Shown one piece after another: positions 1-11,600 of a stretch of DNA of 64,000 nt (its first letter is position 1; each line of letters begins with the position of its first letter). The translations under genes were made by a program, and so were the position numbers. Origin of the DNA: Nymphaea colorata (Eukaryota; Streptophyta; Magnoliopsida; Nymphaeales; Nymphaeaceae); assembly GCF_008831285.2 (NCBI RefSeq), contig NC_045150.1:17372600-17436599 (forward strand). Direction: 5' to 3'. The notes under the pieces are model-generated. The model was not told the DNA's origin. It ran no database searches and saw nothing but the letters and a program-made list of their open reading frames with translations.

Positions 1-960
1 GGCCTAGGTCACCTTGGCACCTAGGAAGATGTTCGGGAGATGGTTGCAGTGAGGGAGGCTGCAAGATGACTTACTTGCTGTAGTAGAGATGCTAATTTGA
101 TCACGTGCAATCCTTGAAGGTGAACCTAGCTAATGGACTCCAAGGGGTCAAACCGAGCCCGGAACAAGGAGTGAGCTCGGAGTGGGATTAGGTAGGCTCG
201 ATTTGGGTTAGGTTGTATAGAGCCGGGAGATGGAGATTAATTGCTAAGGGTTTGGTTATGGCTTAGAGATAAACTAAGGGTCAGGCGTATGATGGTGGAG
301 GGTTAATCCTACGAGAGAGTGAAATTAAGGCTAGGTGAGATGGCTCCTAATGATGAGAGGTGGCTCTTAATGAGTATGGTCGGTTATGAGGATGGGTTAC
401 ACCAAGGGAGGAAACTAAGGGACTTGGATGGAAAGGAGCTTAATTCACGTGAGGGCTGGATAATGTCATTGAGTGGAGAGTTAATGTGAGGCTAATGAGG
501 AGAGGCAAGGTGGCGTAAGGAGTGCAGCACTTAAGATGGTGCCGTAAGGAGTGCAGCACTTAAGATGGTGCCGGTTTTGGTTTGGGGAGAGCCAAAGGGT
601 CATACAAGAGGGTATAGGTGTTATGCACGAGGGGGAGATGGGGTTATAACTCAAAGTGGGGTAATGATGAGGATTCAAGAGTTAGACAAGTGGCGAGTTA
701 AGAGGGTAAGACTCTTGGGCTGGTGAGGCTTTAGGGACGGTTTCAAGAGGAGGTGAAGAGGCTAAGGAAATTGAATAGTACCTTAACTCCTCCATTATGA
801 CTGTTGATGGTGCGGGTGGAGAGGACGGTTGAAGCTGAGAGGTGATAGGGAGAAGTGTAACTCCCAGCGTTAAGGCGAGAAGCCCCAAAGGGAGCTGCTG
901 CGTGTAACACTCACTGCTGTCCTTTTCTTTAAGGGGCTTAGGAGGTGGAATGACTGCAAT
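1..960. other. Unassigned purine-rich region, possible retroelement remnant
   Basis: No convincing gene. The plus strand is strongly G/A rich. The first ~85 bases read as LGT*EDVREM in frame 1, which resembles the TWEDV-type end of a Ty3/gypsy integrase chromodomain with the tryptophan codon changed to a stop. That resemblance is short and the identification is weak. Minus-strand open frames here are proline/serine-rich artefacts of the base skew. Confidence 0.25.
514..571. repeat. 29 bp tandem duplication (2 perfect copies)
   Basis: A 29-base unit starting CGTAAGGAGTGCAGCAC occurs at 514 and again at 543 with no mismatch. The perfect identity implies a recent local slippage event in otherwise old sequence. 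Confidence 0.9.
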
Positions 961-2754
961 GCCCTTGCCAATTAAATTCTAACTTAATAACCAATAATAC
1001 TGACCATGGGCAAGTTGGGAAAACCAGAAGTTATTGAGTGCCTCTCGGTTTTGGACTGAAAAATTGCAGCGTTCAAGATTCCGGCGAGCAAGGACGGAGT
1101 TTCTATCCAAAGCTGGTTCTCCGCGATGGTTGGACGGATTTGCATGCAATTTGGTGGGGATGTCGCTAAGGCCAGGGCGATGCTACTGGAATAAGCGAGA
1201 GAGTGAAACCCGCCCTGGTTTGCTTCAGAATTTGCCTGCAATGTCCGCCCCATGGCTGTTTGATTCCGCGAAGTCGTGAATACGAATTTGCACACTTTTG
1301 GGGAATTTCTATCTCCTTCTTCGACAGCAATCCCTTGACTGAGTGGGGTTTGGATTGCTGCTGCCGTGGATGAGTTTCCAGGGAAATTAACCGATCAATT
1401 TCACTGAAATTTTATTGGCCGTCTACCAACAGAATTCCGATGAGCTCTCTCGGTTTCTTACCATGAAAATCAGTCTCCTAAGAGCTAGTGTCGATCCTCC
1501 TTTCCGGCACTCTTTCTCTCTATTTTTAGCAGAGATCAAGTGGCCTACTAGGGACGATTTCAACTAGTCCTCTGCTCTGCTCAAGTAGGGAAGGAGGCGG
1601 GAGATTATCGGCACCTACCTCTTCTCTTGCAGCCGGAGTCGTGCGCTTGGGTACTAGGCGACTAGAGCCACAAGGCGCTCTCCTCCAAGCCTTCCCGATT
1701 ATCTTCTCCTGCCTCTAACTCCTTCCGGGGATGAAGAAGTTGCACCGTAAAAAGATGGCGATTCAGTCGGGGAATTATGCGTAGGATGAAGAAACTCCAA
1801 GAGGAATTCCGGTAGCCTCGAGGAATGTCTCCAAGCTTGTTTTGCTTCAACCAAAGCCACGGGTTGGAGCCTTTGGATTCTGATCACCGGCGGTAAGACG
1901 ATGAAGGGAAGAGAGAGACAAGAACCAATTCACACGAAAAACTCAACTTCTAATTCTTGATTGCATAATGAAAAAAGACTTACAAAAGAGTTTAAGTACT
2001 TGAAATAAAACCGGTTCTTAACATGAGAACCGAGACACTTGTCTCAACTATAAAGCAAAAGCATAAAAGGAGACCGAGACGAGACGTCTCGAATGTTTTG
2101 TGAGTTTGGCCTCTCCCTCACGGGTTCAGCCATATAACTTGCCTAAGTTAGGCCTTAGGCTTGCCACGCGTGGACTGGGTCAGGACTAGACTCAGGGTTC
2201 GAACTCGCTATAACCGGATCTAGGTCTAGTTCCCGTGCCTGTTCTGCCTTGAAGTCTTCAGCCCGCTGCCCGCGCTCCGCTGATGATGCTCCGCCCACAC
2301 CGCCCGCTGCATCTACTTCTAGTTCTATGTTATCCTCCCTTAGCTCATCTATGCTTTTCATCATGTTGGCCGATGGTGCTTGACTCTCTTGGCCTTGCTT
2401 GGCCGTGCTGGCCCTAGTTCTCGCCCTCCTGGTGGGAAGGTCTGCATCAAATACGTTCCAAACACAGGTAATACAAGTGAATGAAGTGCAGCAATGATTA
2501 CAAGCGGGGATGAGGGCATGATAATTCCAGAAGCTGCCTCCCTGAACAAAAAGCAGAGCAGGGTTAGCTAACATCAAGAAGCTTAACGCAACAACTTTGT
2601 ATCATGTGTATCTGAGCAAGGCTGCCACACCCATGTTGATCATCATGTTTAATTTTAGTTTAATGATATTATATTATCAATTTTTGAACTTATAAAACTA
2701 TGTTGTTGGATGCGTTCCGTATGAATTTATGAAGTGTATTGCTTTATCCTTTAA
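961..2754. other. Intergenic region without a recognised gene
   Basis: This stretch is less AT-rich than its surroundings. The longest frame is minus-strand 2577-2155 (140 codons, no recognised domain), rich in Ala, Glu and Arg. Around 1900-2100 the minus strand has a transcript-leader or LTR-like look, but I found no matching terminal repeat, primer-binding site or splice-linked exon chain. It may be a gypsy-type retroelement fragment; this is not established. Confidence 0.3.
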
Positions 2755-5125
2755 AAAAGCAACCCCACTTCTTTCAATAAGAATAAAAGATGGAAAGTGA
2801 AAAAGATACAATCTGCAAAATATTCTCTTTTTTTTTCAGAAATGATTAAAATGTCCCAAAATGCCTTTGGTGGATATATGTCGCATGCACACAATGTCGT
2901 CAATGAGGACTTGGTCTTGCACCAGTGATCACACTCATTCTGGTCAGCCCTATTCTAAAAGGCCAGTTGGGTCATTTGTGTGATGTGGACCTCCATCCAA
3001 GTAAATTTTTACATGTATGAAAGCTATTTTTTTGTTAAAATAAATCAATCTACACTTGAATATTAAAAATTTTCATTTTTAATGGATAAAGAACTTTGAA
3101 GTTTGAGCATGCATTTTTTTAAATAATTATGGATAGCTGCATAAAGAATAGGTGAATAACAAATTATGCCTTTGAAGCTCATCAAATGGACAGTCATCAA
3201 CTTTTCCATATAAATTCTCTAACGGCTGACCTGCAACCCAAAAAAAAAAAAAGTAAAGCAAAAAAGTAATTACAAAATAGCCATCTCAAAAAAATTATTT
3301 CTATACAATGAAAACAAATGAAAGAAAAAAAAACCCTTGCCACTTCGCTGATGCCATTAGCAACTCTGGATTAAAATTTGTAATCTTTTGTCAAATTTTT
3401 TTTACAAAATAATTTCCTTGACAATTCTTTAAATTGTTTTTATCTTAATGTTTTCTCTTGGGAGAAGTTAATTAAGAATTTCATGAAAAGGTTGAAATCT
3501 ATTTTTTGTTAATGTATAAAAAGGTTGGCAGTGGCATGCCATTTGCCTAAAAGTGAGGTTTTTTTGTGTTTTTCTTTTTTAAAGAATGAGACTTCCTCTT
3601 GTTGCTCAAGTGAGGAGCGATAGGGTTTTCTCCTTTTAATGCAACTCCTCTTTCAATACGAACAAAAGAATGGAAGTGAAAGGATAAAAGATAGAAAGTG
3701 AAAAATATACAATTTCCAAAATATTAATTTTTTTAGAAATGAATAAAGTGCCCAAAATGCCTTTTGGTAGATATATGCTGTGTAACGAGGCAATGGATAA
3801 GGGTGGGCATCGGGCCGGGCCGGTGAGCCCGGCCCGATGCCCACCTTTAGCCGAGGACTCTACCTTGCGGGTCAATTGCGGGTCAATTGTGAGATGTGGA
3901 CCTCTACCAAGTAAATTTACATGCATAAATCAATCTAAGTGACACTTAGTATTAAAAGTTTTCATGTTTAATGCCCTATTGACAAAGGACTTTGAAATTT
4001 AAGCATGTATTTTTTATTTAAATAATTACGGATTGCTACATAACAAATAGCTGAATAACAAAGACTAAAAAAAAGAGTTATTTTTATAAAATTAGGAAAA
4101 AAAAAAGAAAGCTTTCCTGCCACTAATGCCCACTAATGCCATCAGCAATCAATGATTTTTAAAAATTTTTAATCTTTTGTTAACATTTTCTAAAAAATAA
4201 TTTGGTTGATTGGAGCAATTTTTTAAATTATTTTTATCTTAGATTTTTTTTATTCCAAGATGTTGTTTGAGAATTTCATGAAAAGGTTGAGCATTTACAA
4301 AAAGGTTGACAAGTGCCATGTCATTTGCTCAAAAGTGAGGTACATTTTTTGTCAACTTTTTGCATTTCTCTCTTCCCTCAAATGAGAGATAAGGGTTTTG
4401 TCCTCTTACAGAAACTTTCCATTTCAATAAGAACAAAAGATGGAAAGTGAAAGGGGTACAATCTCCAAAATGTTCATTTTTTCTAGAAATAATTAAAGTG
4501 TCCAAAATTGTCTTTGGTGGATATGTATTACATGCATAATCCCGTGCATGCGACGTCGTCTATGAGGGCTTGACGCTGCATTGGCGGTCACGCAATGGCC
4601 AATTTTTTTGGCAAAACAAGGCAATCTGGACTTGAGTATTAAAAGTTTTCATTTTGAATGCCCCATAGATAAAGCACTTTGAAATTTGTGCATGTATTTT
4701 TTTTTTAATAATTACTGATATTTGATTAGCAAATTTCCGTATGAACATGATCAAATGGACACTCAGTAGCTTTGCAGTACGATTCTAAAATAGTTGAACC
4801 CCAACAAAAAAAAAAACCAGAAAAACAAAGCAAAAAAGTAAATAACATAATGCGTATCTCAAAAAAGTTATTTGTATAAAATTGTAAAAAAGGGGAAAAG
4901 AAAAACCTTGGCCTTTGATAATGCCACCAGCAAGTGTCAATTTTAATCTTTCGTTAACATTTAAAAACTAATAATTTCCTTGACAGGAGCAATTTTTTAA
5001 ATTACTTATCTCAACCTCTTTTGGTGAGACAGGTAGTTTGAGAATTTCACGAAAAACATTGGCCACCTTATTTGTTAATTTATAAAAGGTGAGGCGTTTC
5101 TTTGTGATTTTTTCTTTAAAATGAA
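2755..5125. repeat. Three diverged head-to-tail copies of a 0.7-0.9 kb unit upstream of gene 1
   Basis: Three direct copies begin near 2755, 3636 and 4406. Each contains, in the same order: a (T)TTCAATAAGAA(T/C)AAAAGATGG-like start, a CAAAATG(C/T)CTTTGGTGGATAT-like block, a GTAAATTTTTACATG-like block, an ATTAAAAGTTTTCAT block, a GACTTTGAA-TTT-AGCATG block, a TTTGTTAACATTTT block, and AATTTCATGAAAAGGTTG plus AAAAGTGAGGT at the end. Units shorten from about 880 to about 720 bases and differ by many substitutions and indels, so the triplication is old. It ends about 0.5 kb before the gene 1 start codon. Confidence 0.8.
3798..3849. repeat. Short GC-rich palindrome inserted in the middle repeat unit
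   Basis: Arms 3802-3820 and 3827-3845 are perfect 19 bp inverted repeats (GGTGGGCATCGGGCCGGGC) around a 6 base loop; they extend to about 23 bp with one mismatch. The sequence is nearly pure G/C in an AT-rich setting and is absent from the other two repeat units. The flanking octamers GCAATGGA and GCCGAGGA agree at 5 of 8 positions. It is probably a tiny foldback or MITE relic. Confidence 0.7.
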
Positions 5126-5186
5126 TAAATGCTGTGCAGGACAAGGTGGACCCACCCGCCATACTTTTGATTTTTGAAGGTCACTG

Positions 5187-5241
5187 CGTGTTGGAAGGGT
5201 TGGCGATAATAGCTAGGGTTGGTCTTCCCTTCCAATACACG
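5187..5241. repeat. Inverted repeat (hairpin) upstream of gene 1
   Basis: CGTGTTGGAAGGG (5187-5199) pairs with CCCTTCCAATACACG (5227-5241) with a two-base bulge. This may be the foot of a small foldback element. No regulatory role can be read from it. Confidence 0.5.
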
Positions 5242-5439
5242 ACTATCTAAATGACTAAAATGGCCCTGGGTGATAAAGAGCCATACTCCTATAACGACAA
5301 ATATAGATAGGCGAAAATAAGTTCACCTTTTGAAGAGACAAAAAAGCCCCCACAGAACCGTGTGAGGGCTTGTAAGGTACAACAACTAGTTGAAGGCACT
5401 ACCTACTGCACACAACAAATTATGTGTCGAAGGAAGTTT

Positions 5440-5530
5440 TGAGGCATTTTTGCTATTGATGAAAAAAATATATCTTTGATCACTTTATCTTTTCACTTTC
5501 AATTCTTTTGTCCTTGTAAGGGTGCTTCGT
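5440..5530 (-). repeat. Inverted partial copy of the upstream 0.8 kb repeat
   Basis: The reverse complement of this segment contains AAGGACAAAAGAATTGAAAGTG followed by an AAAATGCCTCAAAA block, matching the beginning of the units at 2755, 3643 and 4412. An inverted end facing a direct array suggests that the array derives from an element with terminal inverted repeats. Confidence 0.5.
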
Positions 5531-5593
5531 AATTTTGGACAGACTGCAGGCATCTGGTCATTTCAACCACGATGAACATTTATCATTTTCTAC

Positions 5594-5600
5594 TATAAAT
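5594..5600 (+). promoter_or_regulatory. Probable TATA box of gene 1
   Basis: CTATAAAT at 5593-5600 lies about 42 bases before the chosen ATG (5642), and its paralogue has TATAAAA at the same relative place. The upstream in-frame ATG at 5600 overlaps this box, so it is unlikely to lie within the transcript. Confidence 0.55.
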
Positions 5601-5641
5601 TGAATGAAAGAGACCAGAGGGTGACAAGAGAAGGAAGAGTG

Positions 5642-8600
5642 ATGAAGGCCAATAGAAACAGTCCTGTTTTCTCATGGCTCCTTCTCCTTCTGCTCTCCCA
5701 TCTCTGCCTGCGGATCAACGTGCAGTCGACAGAGATGCCAAGTGTTCAATTCAAGGCAGTGAATTTAGGCGGGTGGCTCGTCACTGAAGGCTGGATTACA
5801 CCTTCTCTCTTTGATCGCATATACAACAGCGATCTGCTGGTAAGATAACAGCATGTGGCCTGGGCAGTTGCCAACACAGTCCCACAAATTTTATTTATTT
5901 TTGTATTTGTAGCATACAACAGTTTGCTTATTTATATACTGTGCGTCCCTTAGTTATTTGCATAGTGCACCTTAATCATTTGATTATTTTATATCTAAAA
6001 TTTGTTTGAATGAGCGGACTACCCCTTGACATTCCTGTCACCTCGCCTTCTCCATTTTGAAACGAGTTCGTATCTTTGTGGTCAGTCGTCCCTTCATTTT
6101 CTTTTGGCTTCATTTTTCTTTTCAATTCCCTTCTTTGATTTAACTTTGACATGTTCAGGATGGTACTCAAGTTCAGTTCATGTCGACTGCATGGGGGAAA
6201 TATCTCTGTGCAGAGAAGGGTGGTGCTTCCACTATCGCCGCCAACAGTAGCAAAGCCTCCGATTGGGAAACTTTCAAGGTAAAAGATATGCGCTTGTGTG
6301 CCTCTGTATGTAAAAGTGGTTGTGCGTGCGAGAGACAGAGAGTAGCGAGAGTTCCTGTGAGTAGTTACCCATCTATGCTTTGCAGGAGCGCAAGGGTTTC
6401 GACCTTAGAACATGGTGTTTGATGTGAACTTTTAACAAGTGAGGAACATTTTTTTCTTTTTGTTTAAGGGAATTTTCTGTTTTATTCAAGGATATTTAAT
6501 TTATCTTAGTCGACAAAATGTCACTTTTGCACTCTTTGACAAGAGGGTCATTTTTGTATTCCTTTTCCTGTTTGAAGGGCATTTTCATCTTTTGGCGCCC
6601 AGTATTCAATTGAATCTCTCTATACCTGCTGAGTGAATCTGTTTTGGGCCTTTGGCAAAAAAGATCCTCCGTCAAAGTAGAGGAATGTGCAAAAAAAAAA
6701 GTCAGTCATATAAAATGTGAAAAAACATGTCTTTTAAAAAAAAGTCAGAAAATAAAAAACATGAAAAAAGACATATAATACACATTTTTTTGTTTTTGTT
6801 CATATTTTTATGATTTTTATAATTTTCACAATTTATTAAATGTTTTAGATTTTTAAATACCGAAATTTTTCCGAAATATTCCCGAGATATACAACTTTGT
6901 CGTCTTATACCTGAGAAATTCCTCACCGTATGATACCCATATGTGACAATAGATTTGACCAATGGCTGGTAAAAGGTCATGCTTTAGTTAGATTCTTTGT
7001 GGACATTTAGACCTTATAAACAAGGAGGAGGTGAGCAGTTTGGCTTCTCATTCCCTACCAGACTGAGTTGGCAGCATGAGCGACATGTGGGCTAGTGTTC
7101 GCAGTATCAGACACGAGTTTCACAAAATATATTTATGCTTTCATTACCTTTGAAAAGTTTGATTATTTGTATATACTAATTGTAACACTAACACACATTT
7201 TGGCACCTATTAATAAATTGTTACTGTTCAATAAAAGTACGTACAAATTGAGAAGGTTCATGAAACTTTATAACATGTTGTTGCATAAATTGCTTCAAAT
7301 TTTGAGACAGAACAAGCTATTATGAAAGAAAGAGGATGTTACTCAAGTCGACTACCTGTGCAGGTGCTGGGTTTGCCCATGCTATGCATTCGGTAGGTCC
7401 TGCAGATATGGTTGTGTGTTTGAACCTGAGCAATTGGTTTCAGTTGGACATATGGACTTAGTTCGTGGATAAGTCATACCAGTTTGAACGAGTTGTGGCC
7501 TTGGCTCTAGACATTCGAACAAGTCATTGGAATGGCATTGTATATTCTTTAATTAACCATGTTTTGCAGTTGTGGAGAGTTTCAGATGACCAATTTCAGT
7601 TCCGAGTCTTCAATAAACAATTTATTGGGCTCGATGGAGGAGGGGGACCAGGCAGCCCCATCGTAGCAGTCGCAACGATGCCGGGCGAGTCCGAGACGTT
7701 CCAAATTATCAGGAACCCTGGTAATCCAAACCGGGTTCATATCAAAGCACTGAGCAATGAGATGTTTCTGCAGGTAAAAAGTTTTCACAGCACCTTTTTT
7801 TCAATTGGCTCTTGATTAGGTGAAGCAAATTACACACATCTGATAATTTTTTGGACTAGAAAATTGTTCAGGACCGTTTGATAGTCTCTGATTTTGAAAT
7901 GCATGAATCTGATGTGGATCTAACATGGCATGCTTTTCTTGATGTGGCAAAAGATCTATGGCAAGATTCATGGCTCATCAAATTAAGGAATTGAGACCCT
8001 TATTTTACCTTTTTACATTGAAAAAAAGTCTGATTTAAGATCGGAAAGGGAGGGACTGATATTTTTCATGATTCTCAAACTGCAAGGATCTCAAATCTAC
8101 AATAGTTCCCTTAATGATTCTCTTCAGAAAAATATACAAAAGAACAAACTATGTTTAAGAGGTGCATAGAATCTTCATATGAAGGGGAATAGCGGATTAA
8201 TCACATATATATTTTTCGACTCAGGGACACTACAAATAATAACTCAATTTTTGTGTAGAGGAATTTTAGGTATTTATGAAAATGGATATATTGGTCATTT
8301 CAAGAAGAACCTATTCTCATTTTAGCCCTTATATGGAAGAGGTAATCTTTGTTAAACTTGGGGACACTTTATTTATTTCACATGGACCTTAGCCAAACGG
8401 GCGCGAAAAGTATGTACTTTGGTTATTTCAGGCTTTGAACACGTAACTCGCATGCTCGAACCCAACCATGTGACCTTCTTGGAGATGTGTCCTAGCCTAT
8501 TAACCTTCCATACATATATCTTACACTAATTTTACATGTACCTTATACTATCCAACGAATCAGCCTCCCAGAATGCCAAAGTATGCTGAGGAAAGTGTGG

Positions 8601-11600
8601 ATTTAATTTAGCAGGAAAAATTTTGAAACTCGTGGCCTCAAAATATATATTGTAGTGAGTACATAGTATCCAACGACGGTCAATCTTTGTTTTAAATTTT
8701 TAGAGCACCAACTTTCCCTGCTACAAAAAGAGAGAACCGATATGCAAGTTGAAACATAGGTGCCTTACCTGGAGCACTGCAGGTAAGTTTGTTGTGTGTG
8801 AGGGGTGGGCAGGGGGGGGGTAGGGGTGGTGGGGAAATGGGGAAAAGGGTGAGGAGTTTTGGCCCTCTTGTTGGGTCGAAGAAAATACTCTTCCTACTCA
8901 CCCAACTACATGGTTGGCCAAGAGGCCAGCTCGATGCATGTGTCTATCCCCTATGAAATGCGTGCCCCCTGGCCCACCTGGGCATGACAAGGAATGCCTA
9001 TAGTCCATCCCCTGTGGTGGGCTTAAGTCCCAAGTGTCATGGGAGAGCCTTATGAGAACCCAAAATATACTAATATTTATAGCATTATGAGAGTTCAGAT
9101 GGTGGTTTTGTCCAAGGTAAACTAGATGTTAACTCTCTATTTCTACACATATTAGATTTACACCGATTGGAACAATGCAAAGCCCAACCGTATTAAAAGT
9201 TTATAAATTGGCAAATCTAAATGAATAGCACGTAATGAGAGATTACTGTTACATCTAAACCCCACAAAACTACAAATTTTTAGCATATAGTGCAGGAAGA
9301 TGATGAGAAAAATACCATTGGATCGTTTCCTATTTCATGCAACTTTTGCGTGATTAACGGAAACTATAAAATTGAAATGCTGTGTTGACATGTAGTGCAC
9401 CAAAAATAGTGGGAGGCATACAATTTTCAATTGCTCCAACTTCACCTGACAAAGTGGGAATTAACGTTGGCAGGCAAAATCTGAAGATATTGTGACGGCA
9501 GACTTCGGTGGAGAGCCAGGCTGGGAAGATAGTAGCAAAGCAGTATTTGTGATGAACTTCTTTGGGAATTCGCTTCAAGGAGAGTACCAAGTGACAAACG
9601 GCTATGGAACTGGGCGAGCTGCCCAGGTTATGCAAGTAAGGAATCTTTCACAGATCTACTTTGAGTAGAAAAATTGCAAAAAACAAAATAATAAATCATA
9701 CGATAGTCAACAACAGTCGGGAAAAATTGTGCCCTGCTTTTCTTAAGGTTGGATATGAGCCCGTTCCTATTCACATATCTGATTCAAAACCAATCGGTTA
9801 CTTCTGCATGATTAAAAAATAAATCATTAAAATTAAACCTGAAATATGCTTTGGCCAAGTCTCAGGAACATTACGTTTCACTAAGGCAGATATATGTATA
9901 TATATCGATTGAATGACATTAAAACAAAAAAAAAAAGAAACTGAATGGAATTAAGATATGGATAGAATATAATGAAATAGAGCCCTTTTTTTGAGGTTCC
10001 CTATGAAATGAGGCATGAAATGGAGTTACTACAAAGAAGTTTTGGGAGTTACTAAGGAAGCTTAGGGCTCATATTGGTCATGGGTTGAGAACGAGAGTTA
10101 AAGTCTAGGAGATCTAATCTCCGGTTGTTCTTCAGTAGCTTAGTGGCCGAGCAGTCGACTGTTATCTGATTAGTCGTAAGTTTGAATCTTACTTGAAGAG
10201 ATTAATGAAGGGGTTCACTTTGACCGTTTCCTGTCTTTATATACATATATATATATAACTGAAAGCTTGAACCTTTTATAATTTTTTTTTTATCTGTTTA
10301 CTTTTGCATGTAAGGGGGTTTTCCTTTTTCAAATAAGGAGTGTTTTCGTCATCTTGATAGCTCCGGAGTGCTTTTTCGATCCATCGATCTTTTTTTTTTT
10401 AATTTTCTGCAGGACCATTGGAACACATTTATAGTTGAAGATGATTTCGCCTTCATCGCGAAAAGTGGCTTGAACGCAGTGAGAATTCCAGTTGGGTGGT
10501 GGACTGCCACGAACCCTACACCTGCCCCTTTTGTTGCAGGATCCTTGGACGTATTGGACAGGGCGTTCTCTTGGGCTGAGTAAAGATCCAACAACCAAAA
10601 TTATAAGCTTTATAAATGTTATATATTTTTAATGCCAGCTTCAGCTAGAAAATTAAAAAAGGACAAAATTGTTCCAGAATATAATAATGTGACATTGCTC
10701 AATTCAGGAACTATGGTCTCAAAGTCATATTGGATCTCCATGCACCACCTTACTCTCAAAATCGAGGGGATCACAGTGGGACAAGAGATGGCACCATTGA
10801 ATTTGGATCAACTCAAGAAACCATTGACAAAACTGTTGAGGTTATAGAGCTTTTCTCGGCAAGGTATGTTCCCCGCTTTTTGTTAGATGTTCGTTTATTC
10901 ATCAGATTTAGAATACAAAATATGTTCATCAGATTTAGAATGCGAAATTATCTAGAAAAGTTTATGCCATATCAGAAACCAACTTTTAAATTCACAGTCG
11001 GAAGCTAACTTTTAAATTCACAACTGAATCGGGATATTTCTTTTCTGAAGTAATTCAGTTGGATATCCAAGCTAAATCTGATTCATTAAAAATTCCTGAG
11101 GAAACTCACGTATATGCATATAGATATTTTCTAAAGTTTCCATGCCCGTACTGATCTGACTTAGGTTTGAAGCTCACTGGGTTGTTTTGTTTGAATAAAG
11201 AAAATGTCATTCTTCTGTAATGCAGGTATGCAAGTTCAGAAAGCCTAGCAGCGGTGGGGCTTATCAACGAGCCCTCAGCTCCTGCAGTGTCCCTTGATGT
11301 CCTTGCCCGATATTACGAGGCAGGGTACGCTGCAGTCAGGAGACATTCTCCCACAGCCTACGTTATCATGTCCAACAGACTGCACTCGACAACGCCAACT
11401 GAGCTCTTGCCTCTCGCCAATGGGCGCTCTAGAACTGTCATTGACGTCCACTACTACAACCTCTTGTCTAGTGGCTTCAACAACTGGACGGTGCAGCAGA
11501 ACATCGATTACATCTACCAAACCAGAGCTTCTGAACTGAACACACTAACCTCAGCCAGTGGCCCCCTTTCCTTTGTAGGTATGTTTGATTTCCATATGCT

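Noticed and set aside
1034-1279. Plus-strand 81-codon frame as a small gene
   Set aside because: No similarity that I recognise, no promoter or splice context, and an overlapping frame of similar length on the other strand.
5600-5641. Longer gene 1 start at the in-frame ATG 5600
   Set aside because: It overlaps the TATA box, has no counterpart in gene 2, and would put charged residues before the signal peptide.
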